A stretch of 64,000 nt of DNA from Pseudorhodoplanes sp049324435. Its GTDB lineage: Bacteria; Pseudomonadota; Alphaproteobacteria; Rhizobiales; Xanthobacteraceae. Under the pieces are notes generated by a model, which did no database searches, was not told where the DNA came from, and saw nothing but the letters and a program-made list of their open reading frames with translations. Positions 51,719-58,772 of this stretch are shown one piece after another. Made by a program: the position numbers and the translations under genes. Position 1 is the first letter of the stretch. Each line of letters opens with the position of its first letter. Location of the stretch: assembly GCA_049324435.1 (NCBI GenBank), contig JBMOOQ010000028.1, forward strand, positions 62,001 through 126,000, read 5' to 3'.

Positions 51719-52603
51719 TCAGCCGGCGGCTGAGGCGCCTTCGGCCGGCCGACGCAACCGCACCAGCCCTTCTTGCGCGACTGTGGCGACCAGCGTGCCG
51801 TCGCGCTTGAAGATCAATCCGCGCGACAAACCGCGCGAGCCATGCAGATTCGGCGATTCCTGCGCATACAGCAGCCATTCGTCGGCGCGGAACGGCCGGT
51901 GCATCCACAGCGCGTGGTCGAGGCTCGCGCCCATGAAGTCCTTTTCGAACAGGGTGCGGCCAAGTGGTACCAGCGCGGTGTCGAGCAAAGTCATGTCCGA
52001 GGCATAGGCCAGCACGCATTGATGGATTGCAGGATCGTCCGGCAGCGGACCCGTCGCCCTGATCCAGACGTTGAACTGGCCGTTCTCAGGTCTGCGGCCG
52101 AGATAATGTCCGTAATCGACCGGGCGCAGCTCGATCGGCCGCTCGCGCCTGTAATAGCGCTGCACCTGCTCCGGCAGCGTCGGCAGGATGTCGCGCAGCA
52201 TCACGTCTTCATTCGGCAACGCGTCCGGAGGCGGCACCTGTGGCATTGACGCCTGGTGGTCGAGGCCGTCCTCATTGTTATGGAAGGACACGATCATGAT
52301 GAAGATCGGCCGCCCATGCTGGATCGCCTTGACGCTGCGGGTGGTGAAGCTCCGGCCGTCGCGGGTGCGTTCGACCTCGTAAATGATCGGCACCTTGGGA
52401 TCGCCCGCCAGCACGAAATAGGCATGCATCGAATGCGCGGAGAGGCCCTCGACCGTGCGGGTCGCCGCGACCAGCGCCTGGCCGATCACCTGGCCGCCGA
52501 ACACCCGCGGCCAGCCGGTTTGCGGCGACCGGCCGCGGAACAGGTTGACCTCCAGCCTTTCGAGGTCGAGAACATCGAGCAGATCCGAAACGGCGCCGGA
52601 CAT
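51719..52603 (-). CDS. tesB: Acyl-CoA thioesterase II (TesB)
   Basis: 294 residues with two hot-dog domains. Signatures are RVFGGQVIGQALVAA, HSMHAYFVLAGDP, the catalytic Asp context LAYASDMTLLDTAL and SLDHALWMHRPF. It hydrolyses medium and long acyl-CoAs. The start ATG 52603 is divergent from the hydroxylase gene 52 bases away. Confidence 0.95.
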   Translation of the reverse strand: MSGAVSDLLDVLDLERLEVNLFRGRSPQTGWPRVFGGQVIGQALVAATRTVEGLSAHSMHAYFVLAGDPKVPIIYEVERTRDGRSFTTRSVKAIQHGRPIFIMIVSFHNNEDGLDHQASMPQVPPPDALPNEDVMLRDILPTLPEQVQRYYRRERPIELRPVDYGHYLGRRPENGQFNVWIRATGPLPDDPAIHQCVLAYASDMTLLDTALVPLGRTLFEKDFMGASLDHALWMHRPFRADEWLLYAQESPNLHGSRGLSRGLIFKRDGTLVATVAQEGLVRLRRPAEGASAAG

Positions 52604-52655
52604 GAAAAAGCTCTTTCGTTACGCTGTCATTCCGGAACTGACGTAGCAGGTTCAG

Positions 52656-53876
52656 ATGGCGGACGGCAAAATCGACATTCTGATTGCGGGCGGCGGATTT
52701 GCCGGGCTGGCGCTCGCCATCGCGCTCCGGCAGGGCTCGGACGGCGCACTGTCGGTCGCGCTTGCCGATCCCGCCATGGATCGCGCCTCAAGCGATCCGC
52801 GCGCCTCGGCGATTGCAGCGGCGGCGCGGCGGCTGTTCGAGACCATCGGCGTCTGGGACGCGATCGCGGACGGGGCGCAGCCGATTCTTGATATGGTGGT
52901 GACGGATTCCCGGGTCGAGAACGCGATGCGGCCGACCTTCCTGACCTTTGACGGCGAGGTCGCACCGGGCGAGCCCTTCGCGCATATGATCGAAAACGGG
53001 CCGATGATCGCGGCTTTGCTCGCAAAGGCGCGCGCCGAAGGCGTGGACCTGCGGCCGGTCGCGGTCACGCAATTCCGTCACGAGCCGGCGCGCATCACGG
53101 CGGCGCTTTCGGATGGCGCGACGCCGAGCGCGCGCCTCCTGGTCGCGGCCGACGGGGCGCGCTCCGCGATCCGCGAGCAGGCCGGTATCGCAAGCTTCGG
53201 CTGGGACTACGACCAGGCCGGAATCGTCACCACCATCGCACACGAGCGCGATCACAATGGCCGCGCCGAGGAGCATTTCCTGCCCGCCGGTCCGTTCGCG
53301 ATTCTGCCGCTCAAGGCCAAACGCTCCTCGATCGTCTGGACCGAAACGAAGGCGGAGGCCGCGCGCCTTGTTGCTTTGCCGGACGCGGAGTTTCTCGCCG
53401 AACTCGAACAGCGCTTCGGCCTGCATCTCGGCGATCTCGCACTTGCTGGTCCGCGCCGGGCCTATCCGCTGGGCTTGCATGTCGCGCGCAGCTTCATCGC
53501 CGAACGCATCGCGCTTGTTGGCGACGCCGCGCATGTGATCCATCCGATCGCGGGGCAGGGCCTCAACATGGGGCTGCGCGATGTCGCGGCACTCGCCGAA
53601 GCGATCATCGACGGCGCGCGGCTCGGCATCGATGTCGGCGCTCATTCGGTGCTGGAGCGCTATCAGCGCTGGCGGCGCTTCGACACCATGGCGATGGGCA
53701 TTGCGACCGACAGCCTCAACCGCCTGTTCTCGAACAATTCCGACGTGCTGCGGCTGGTGCGCGACATGGGGCTTGGCATCGTCGACCGCATGCCGAACTT
53801 GAAGGACTTCTTCATCCGCGAGGCCGCGGGCCTGACAGGGGACGTGCCGAAGCTGTTGAAGGGCGAGGCGCTGTAG
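52656..53876 (+). CDS. UbiH/UbiF/COQ6-family FAD monooxygenase
   Basis: 406 residues. The FAD dinucleotide-binding motif ILIAGGGFAGLALAIALRQ is at the N-terminus, the DG motif is LVAADGARSAIRE, and the GD motif is RIALVGDAAHVIHPIAGQGLNMGLRD. It hydroxylates the ubiquinone ring; the position cannot be told from sequence alone, so no symbol is given. An AGCAGG site precedes ATG 52656. Confidence 0.92.
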   Translation: MADGKIDILIAGGGFAGLALAIALRQGSDGALSVALADPAMDRASSDPRASAIAAAARRLFETIGVWDAIADGAQPILDMVVTDSRVENAMRPTFLTFDGEVAPGEPFAHMIENGPMIAALLAKARAEGVDLRPVAVTQFRHEPARITAALSDGATPSARLLVAADGARSAIREQAGIASFGWDYDQAGIVTTIAHERDHNGRAEEHFLPAGPFAILPLKAKRSSIVWTETKAEAARLVALPDAEFLAELEQRFGLHLGDLALAGPRRAYPLGLHVARSFIAERIALVGDAAHVIHPIAGQGLNMGLRDVAALAEAIIDGARLGIDVGAHSVLERYQRWRRFDTMAMGIATDSLNRLFSNNSDVLRLVRDMGLGIVDRMPNLKDFFIREAAGLTGDVPKLLKGEAL

Positions 53877-53884
53877 ATTTCGCG

Positions 53885-54008
53885 TTCCGGGGCCAGCGCA
53901 CCGCGCAGCGGTGCGCTGCAGAACCGGGGCCCATCACTGCTGATGAGGTCAAATGGGCCCCGGCTCTGCGATGCATCACTTTGTGCTGCATCGCGTCAGG
54001 GGCACGAT
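53885..54008. repeat. Dispersed intergenic palindromic repeat, family A copy 2
   Basis: This is the reverse complement of the element at 2813-2932, with about 80-85 percent apparent identity by eye in conserved arms. It lies between two stop codons. It has inner inverted arms (GCGCACCGCGCAGCGGTGCGC; CCGGGGCCCAT...ATGGGCCCCGG), suiting an mRNA 3' hairpin role. Confidence 0.75.
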
Positions 54009-54012
54009 GCTG

Positions 54013-54636
54013 TCAACTTAGCGGAATCGAACCGACGTGATCGTGGAACGCCTTTCGCTTCTCGATTTCGGCGTACCAGCGTTCGAGATTCGGCATGTTC
54101 GGCCGCTCAGGGCAAAGCTGGCGGAAGCGATACGCCATCACGCCGACCGGAATGTCACCCATCGAAAAACGGTCGCCGGCGACATAAGCGGTGCGCGCGA
54201 GCTGCGCATCGAGAATCTTCATCGCTTCGGTGGTTTTGCGTTGCGACTCCGCGATAGCCGCCATGTCGCGCTTCTCGGCGGGCGTGCGGATCAGGCCCCA
54301 GAAGGCGTGGTAGATCGCAGGTCCGACCACCGACAATTGCCAGTCCATCCACTGGTTGGCGAGTGCGATCTGTTTCGGATCGGACGGCTCCAGCGTTCCT
54401 GAGCCATAGGCTCGTGCCAGATAGCGCACGATTGCATTGGATTCCCACAAGATGAAATCGCCCTCGACCAGCGTCGGGACGAGTCCGTTCGGATTCATCG
54501 CGAGATAATCGGGCTCCTTGTTCTTGCCGAAGGCGCCGCCGACATCGAGGCGTTCGAACTTGAGATTGAGCTCGCCGACGGCCCACATCGCCTTCTGTAC
54601 GTTCGACGATGTGTTGCGCCCGTAGATTTTCAGCAT
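54013..54636 (-). CDS. Glutathione S-transferase family protein
   Basis: 207 residues. The N-terminal thioredoxin-like domain (MLKIYGRNTSSNVQKAMWAVGELNLKFERLDVGGAFG) has Ser residues at the catalytic site, and NGLVPTLVEGDFILWESNAIVRYLA is the glutathione-binding cis-Pro and ES stretch. A helical C-terminal domain follows. The substrate is unknown. ATG 54636 matches the family start; longer frames run into the repeat upstream. Confidence 0.92.
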   Translation of the reverse strand: MLKIYGRNTSSNVQKAMWAVGELNLKFERLDVGGAFGKNKEPDYLAMNPNGLVPTLVEGDFILWESNAIVRYLARAYGSGTLEPSDPKQIALANQWMDWQLSVVGPAIYHAFWGLIRTPAEKRDMAAIAESQRKTTEAMKILDAQLARTAYVAGDRFSMGDIPVGVMAYRFRQLCPERPNMPNLERWYAEIEKRKAFHDHVGSIPLS

Positions 54637-54649
54637 GTTTCCCCCTTGA

Positions 54650-54758
54650 CCAAACCCGCGCTCATCCTGAGCAGCCCGCGAAGCGTGCATCTCGAAGGAG
54701 AGGACGGCCCCATTCTTCAAGACGCGACTGCGGCGCTCCTCAGGGTGAGGCCGAAAGA
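54650..54758. repeat. Dispersed palindromic repeat, family B
   Basis: The arms CTCATCCTGAGCAGC and GCTCCTCAGGGTGAG flank a central segment with CTCGAAGGAG and CTTCAAGACGC words, giving a long imperfect hairpin. Similar CTCATCCTGAGGAGC / CTCGAAGGATGAGG elements are common in Bradyrhizobiaceae intergenic DNA as far as I recall. It fills the gap between the GST and Trm112-like genes. Confidence 0.72.
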
Positions 54759-54759
54759 A

Positions 54760-54978
54760 TCAATCCAGCTTTCGCGCCTCTTCCACCAGCATGATCGGTA
54801 TGCCGTCGCGGATCGGATAGGCAAGCTTGGCGCTGCGCGAGATCAGCTCTTGCTTCTCCGCATCATATTCCAGCGTCGCCTTGGTCAGCGGACAGACGAG
54901 GATTTCGAGCAGCTTGGGATCCACCGTGTCGGCGCCGGTCTTGGTGTCGGGCATGGTTGTTCTCGCGGTATCGGTCAT
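54760..54978 (-). CDS. Trm112/YcaR-like small protein
   Basis: 72 residues. The segment KLLEILVCPLTKATLEYDAEKQELISRSAKLAYPIRDGIPIMLVEEARKL aligns with YcaR/Trm112. Only one Cys is left of the usual Cys pair at the N-terminal side (CPLT in place of CPxC), so zinc binding is unlikely. Trm112 proteins are partners of methyltransferases in other systems. It overlaps the Lon-N gene by one base (TAATG), so it is translationally coupled. Confidence 0.87.
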   Translation of the reverse strand: MTDTARTTMPDTKTGADTVDPKLLEILVCPLTKATLEYDAEKQELISRSAKLAYPIRDGIPIMLVEEARKLD

Positions 54979-55652
54979 TATTGCAGCGGTGTCTCGCTGT
55001 CGGTGCGGTTCTTGGCAAGCTCGATCTCGGTGACCGCAATCAGAATTTCGGCGCGCGTCTTCAGATCCGGCGCTTCCAGCAGCGCCTGTTTCTCCGCCGA
55101 ACCGTATGGCGACATCATTGCGAGCGCATTGACCAGCGCTTCGTTCGGCGCATTCTCGATGCCCTCCCAGTCGGCCTTGAGGTTGTTGGCGGTGAGGAAA
55201 TCCGCAAGTGTGCGCAAGAGGCTTTTGCGATCGACCTCTTCCTCGCCCTTGCGGGCGATGAAATCGTCGGCGAACGGCGCATAGGTGACGCGGCACTGAC
55301 GATAGGGAGTCATCACCTGCAGCTCTTCCTCGACCCGGAAACGCGACACGCCGGTCAATTGCAGCAGATAGCGGCCATCGCCGCTTTCGGCGATCTGGGT
55401 GATGCGGCCAACGCAGCCGACCTTGTACAGATTGGGTTTGTCCTCAGGGCCCGGATGCGCCGGGTCCGGCTGGATCATGCCGATCAGGCGATGGCGCGAG
55501 GCCAGCGCATCGTCCACCATCGCCAGATAGCGCGGCTCGAAAATGTTGAGCGGCATCTGTCCGCGCGGCAGCAATAGCGCGCCGGGCAGCGGAAAAACAG
55601 GAATGATCTCCGGCAGGTCAGCCGGTCCGTGATAGATCGCATTCATGGGCAT
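54978..55652 (-). CDS. Lon N-terminal (substrate-binding) domain protein
   Basis: 224 residues, a stand-alone Lon-N/LONSB domain: IPVFPLPGALLLPRGQMPLNIFEPRYLAMVDDAL and GCVGRITQIAESGDGRYLLQLTGVSRFRV. There is no ATPase or protease part. The function is unknown. It is conserved next to the thioredoxin-TPR protein and the Trm112-like gene in Hyphomicrobiales. Start 55652 or 55646. Confidence 0.9.
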   Translation of the reverse strand: MPMNAIYHGPADLPEIIPVFPLPGALLLPRGQMPLNIFEPRYLAMVDDALASRHRLIGMIQPDPAHPGPEDKPNLYKVGCVGRITQIAESGDGRYLLQLTGVSRFRVEEELQVMTPYRQCRVTYAPFADDFIARKGEEEVDRKSLLRTLADFLTANNLKADWEGIENAPNEALVNALAMMSPYGSAEKQALLEAPDLKTRAEILIAVTEIELAKNRTDSETPLQ

Positions 55653-55721
55653 CGCCGCACTCCGCCCTAGCGATGACTTACACTTCGCTCGTTCGAGCGC
55701 ATTCCGGACATTCGCGTTTTG

Positions 55722-56645
55722 TCACGCGAACAGCACTGACGACAGCCGCTTGCGACCGTTGACGGTTGCATCGTCTGTCGGACCCCAGGCGTCGAACAGC
55801 TGAACCAGCTGCTTGCGTGCGCCGTCGTCGTTCCATTTGCGGTCGCGCTTGACGATCTCGATCAGCTGGTCGATCGCTCCCTCGCGGTTGCCCTTTGCGT
55901 TCAGCGCGAGCGCAAGATCAAAGCGCGCCTGATAATCCTTCGGATCGGCCGCAACCCTGGCTTCGAGGTCGGCCACGGACCCGAGATCCTTGGTCTGCTC
56001 GGCTAGCTCGATTGCCGCTCGTGCAGCGGCGACTGCGGTGTCGTTTTGCTTGGCTTCCGGCACCATGCCAAGCGTCTTCCTGGCCTGTTCGATATTGCCG
56101 GTGCCGACATAGCAGCGCGCAAGACCGGCCAGTGCGGCGATATTGCCGGCGTCCTGCTGCAGCACATGAGCAAAGAGCTCGGCTGCGCCGGCAAAGTCCT
56201 TATCGGCCAGTGCAGCTTCGGCCGCAGCGAGCATATCTTTCTCCTCGCCGCCGACGCGATCCTTGATCAGCCGCTCGACAAATTCGGTGATCTGCTTTTC
56301 CGGCAATGCGCCGAGGAAGCCGTCGATCGGCTGGCCGTTGACGAAGGCAAGCACGGCGGGGATCGACTGGATGCCCATCTGCTGCGCGATCTGCTGGAAA
56401 ATCGGCGGGTGCTCGTCGATGTTCATCTTGACGAGCTTCAGCTTGCCCTTGGCGGCCTTCACGACCTTTTCGAGGACTGGCGTCAGTTGCTTGCAGGGGC
56501 CGCACCACGGCGCCCAGAAATCCACCAGGACCGGGCGTGTCTTGCTGGCCTCGATAACGTCCTTGACGAAGGTCTGTGTGGTGGTGTCCGCGATCAAGTC
56601 CGTCGCGGGCGCGGCGGCTGGCGCCTCGCCGAAATTCTGCAGCAT
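55722..56645 (-). CDS. Thioredoxin-TPR protein, CnoX/YbbN-like
   Basis: 307 residues. A thioredoxin domain (about 20-125) has the redox motif WCGPC (Cys48, Cys51) and FVNGQPIDGFLGALPE. It is followed by TPR-like helices to the end (CYVGTGNIEQARKTL; FDLALALNAKGNREGAIDQLIEIVKRD). E. coli CnoX is a holdase that hands clients to GroEL; this one keeps both Cys, unlike E. coli CnoX. The first gene of CnoX-LonN-Trm112. Confidence 0.92.
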   Translation of the reverse strand: MLQNFGEAPAAAPATDLIADTTTQTFVKDVIEASKTRPVLVDFWAPWCGPCKQLTPVLEKVVKAAKGKLKLVKMNIDEHPPIFQQIAQQMGIQSIPAVLAFVNGQPIDGFLGALPEKQITEFVERLIKDRVGGEEKDMLAAAEAALADKDFAGAAELFAHVLQQDAGNIAALAGLARCYVGTGNIEQARKTLGMVPEAKQNDTAVAAARAAIELAEQTKDLGSVADLEARVAADPKDYQARFDLALALNAKGNREGAIDQLIEIVKRDRKWNDDGARKQLVQLFDAWGPTDDATVNGRKRLSSVLFA

Positions 56646-56737
56646 TTTCAGTAATCCTTGCGGGGTTCTGGAACCCCCCTGACAGGCTCGATAGGTTGCC
56701 CCATTAAATGGCGAGAAAGGCGCCAATTGCAATCCGG

Positions 56738-57250
56738 TCACCCTGTGGTCTGGGCGTCCGCCGAGACCGGCCGGATCAGGGGGGTATGGCCGGTGGCGGC
56801 GGCAAAGGCCAGCAGGTGGTCGCGGGCAATCGAGGTGGTCATGGTGTTGACCAGCGGGTGAAAGTTGAGAAGCGGGTGCTCCATCATCGCCGCGTCGAAA
56901 ACCGGGATGACGCGGCGGTCGCGGTCGTTGATCAGGGCGAACGGCGTCACCGATCCCGGCTCGACGCCAAGCGTTTCCCGCAGCAGGTCCGCTGAGCCGA
57001 AAGACAGGCGCCCCGACCCGATGATGCCGGGGACCGCTTTGAGGTTTACCCGCGCGTGTTCCAGCAGCACGATCAGGTAGAGCGCGCCGCGGCTGTCCTT
57101 CAGAAACAAATTTTTGCTGTGTCCGCCGGGCACCCGGTCCACGAGCGACTGCGACTGTTCCACCGTGAAAAGCGGGGCATGGGAGACGGTCGGGTGTGGG
57201 ATTCCGAGGCGGTCGAGGAACGCAAACAGATCGTCGGGCGTGGCTGGCAT
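56738..57250 (-). CDS. YbaK/ProX-family aminoacyl-tRNA deacylase
   Basis: 170 residues: MPATPDDLFAFLDRLGIPHPTVSHAPLFTVEQS, the KNLFLKDSRGALYLIVL core with the conserved Lys, and FGSADLLRETLGVEPGSVTPFALIND. The PrdX/ProXp class hydrolyses Ala-tRNA-Pro in trans; the exact specificity is inferred from the family. ATG 57250 matches the family start although the frame is open far upstream across the tRNA. Confidence 0.9.
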   Translation of the reverse strand: MPATPDDLFAFLDRLGIPHPTVSHAPLFTVEQSQSLVDRVPGGHSKNLFLKDSRGALYLIVLLEHARVNLKAVPGIIGSGRLSFGSADLLRETLGVEPGSVTPFALINDRDRRVIPVFDAAMMEHPLLNFHPLVNTMTTSIARDHLLAFAAATGHTPLIRPVSADAQTTG

Positions 57251-57418
57251 GCTGAGGTCATTCCGGTCCCGGGCGCGACGGGGAATGGCGGATCGAACCG
57301 GTCCGATCAACCCTGCCCCGATTATTTCCGGCTCCGGCCCGGTCTTGTGGTTGCAATGGCGAGGGCCATTTGGCATAGGAGTGCCCCCGGCGCCCCGGAG
57401 GGGGCCGGACGCATGGAT

Positions 57419-57493
57419 GCGGGTGTAGCTCAGGGGTAGAGCACAACCTTGCCAAGGTTGGGGTCGTGGGTTCGAATCCCATCGCCCGCTCCA
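57419..57493 (+). tRNA. tRNA-Gly (anticodon GCC)
   Basis: The 75-base cloverleaf is complete: acceptor GCGGGTG pairing with CGCCCGC, D-arm AGCTCAGGGGTAGAGC, anticodon stem CAACC/GGTTG with loop TTGCCAA (anticodon GCC), T-arm GTGGGTTCGAATCCCAT, discriminator T and an encoded CCA. The foreign-looking patch starts directly after its 3' end. Confidence 0.97.
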
Positions 57494-57593
57494 GAAATGG
57501 CTGTCCGACCCGGACAGATCGGTACCAGATCGGACCTGAGACGTTTGCAACGACCGCGTGCGATTTGTCGCGGGCCGCTCACCACCATCATAG

Positions 57594-57776
57594 CCGGGTA
57601 ACGGATCGCCGCTCATCTTCTCCTCGGAGGCCGAGCATAATGCCGAAGCGATCGCGGACGAAGGCATCGTCGCGAAAGTGCCGCAGCAGGTCTGGGACGA
57701 TGCGGTCGGTGCGCAAATTGCGGTAATTTCGGTGCACCGCGCGCACGCCGGCTTCATTGCAGCGATCGAACACTGA
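57594..57776 (+). pseudogene. Remnant of a TPM-domain protein gene
   Basis: An in-frame fragment after a stop at 57591-57593 reads LIFSSEAEHNAEAIADEGIVAKVPQQVWDDAV and ends GFIAAIEH. This matches the central part of TPM (DUF477-like) domain proteins, which have S-x-AEH-x-A-E-I-x-ADEGIxAKV. The N-terminal half and start codon are missing, so it is a decayed fragment, probably left by deletion or insertion next to tRNA-Gly. The rest of the 57494-57878 gap holds nothing else recognised. Confidence 0.55.
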
Positions 57777-57878
57777 CGCGCCATGATAGCGCAGCATTTC
57801 CCGCCGGACGTGCTCAATCGCAACGAATTGCCGGACAAGATGACCGAGATTTAAGGTGCCTGTTAGACGGCAATGAGC

Positions 57879-58067
57879 TTAGCCGCCGGAGCTTTGCATC
57901 CGCCGTTGTAAATCGGTAAGCGGCCGTTTCGGAGCAGCCCTGGTCTGGAAGAAGTGCTTAATGGTCTCAGCTTCGGCGGTCGTAATTTTTCCGCGCGACA
58001 AACTTTCTTCTAAACGCCGGTTAAGCTCTTTGCCGCTCTCAGAGGTCTCAGTGTCTCGGCTGGCCAT
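57879..58067 (-). CDS. Small protein downstream of the ADP-ribosyltransferase
   Basis: 62 residues, highly charged and probably helical (KELNRRLEESLSRGKITTAEAETIKHFFQTR), with no signal or membrane helix and no family I recognise. Its start codon is one base after the ART stop, and AGGGG inside the last ART codons serves as its ribosome site, so the two are a tight operon. It could be an antitoxin or immunity partner; that is inference from context only. Confidence 0.65.
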   Translation of the reverse strand: MASRDTETSESGKELNRRLEESLSRGKITTAEAETIKHFFQTRAAPKRPLTDLQRRMQSSGG

Positions 58068-58068
58068 T

Positions 58069-58668
58069 TCAACCCCTAGGCAGTTCTTGAAGAACGATTA
58101 CGAGACTTGCCTCGCCGCCTTCCATCTCTTCGAATTCTTTGTCGACAACTTTAAACCTGCAATTAGTCGGGAAGAGGGCTTCCTCCTCGTGGAAGGTAGG
58201 TGATAGCCACCAAATTGCCCTCGCATTTAACGATCTGATGATAAATAGGACGTTACCGCCAAATGCGCTTGCCTCTGTAAAGGACGCGCTGGTGAACGCA
58301 GGAAAAACAACGATTTCGCCTTCCCTATAGCGGCGGTCGAAGGCCTTAAGATCGTCTGTCCTGTAACCTCTGTAGACGGTGGCTTGTTGCCCGGCTACAG
58401 GGACGATTTTGCTCAGTGCGGAGTCCAATACTTGCGCGAATTTTAGTACATTTCTGTCTGGCTTTTTGGACCACAGTTGTCTGTTTATGTTGCTATGCCA
58501 GCCGTTGGCTGTTGCGTATACATATGCCGCGAGCGCTTCCGCATTTGTAATTCCTTTGTGGAATTCTTCGTCGAGTGCGTCATGGGCGCAGATTTTGCTC
58601 AGACACCTCTTCGTCTCTTCGGCGCCAATGAGATTTTCCAAAATTTTAAGGAAATCGTGTCCGCGCAT
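58069..58668 (-). CDS. Predicted mono-ADP-ribosyltransferase (R-S-ExE type)
   Basis: 199 residues. The pattern of the ADPrib_exo_Tox fold is visible: an N-terminal AAYVYATANGWHSNINRQLW (like the Y-x-iN-x-L segment), catalytic Arg100 in TVYRGYR, the FTSAS motif (125-129) and the ExE pair Glu161/Glu163 in HEEEALFP followed by NCRFKVVD. There is no signal peptide, so it likely acts inside cells or is delivered by another route. The patch is AT-rich: 47 percent GC at 58081-58140 and 38 percent at 58441-58500, against over 60 percent in flanks, suggesting transfer. No toxin delivery genes are nearby. Confidence 0.75.
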   Translation of the reverse strand: MRGHDFLKILENLIGAEETKRCLSKICAHDALDEEFHKGITNAEALAAYVYATANGWHSNINRQLWSKKPDRNVLKFAQVLDSALSKIVPVAGQQATVYRGYRTDDLKAFDRRYREGEIVVFPAFTSASFTEASAFGGNVLFIIRSLNARAIWWLSPTFHEEEALFPTNCRFKVVDKEFEEMEGGEASLVIVLQELPRG

Positions 58669-58686
58669 TTTTCGTCAATTGGCTTT

Positions 58687-58733
58687 GAGTAAATGACGCG
58701 GTTTTCCGCAAAAGGTTGAATAGAGTAAATGAC
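58687..58733 (-). promoter_or_regulatory. Possible operator: 11-bp direct repeat upstream of the ART gene
   Basis: GAGTAAATGAC occurs at 58687-58697 and again at 58723-58733, a 36-base period, in the short gap between the ART start and the ggt stop. Direct repeats at the promoter of a two-gene toxin-like operon often bind an autoregulator; this is inference. Confidence 0.4.
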
Positions 58734-58772
58734 CAATTAACTGATTGCTATCGGGGGGGCGCGTGTTGTGCC

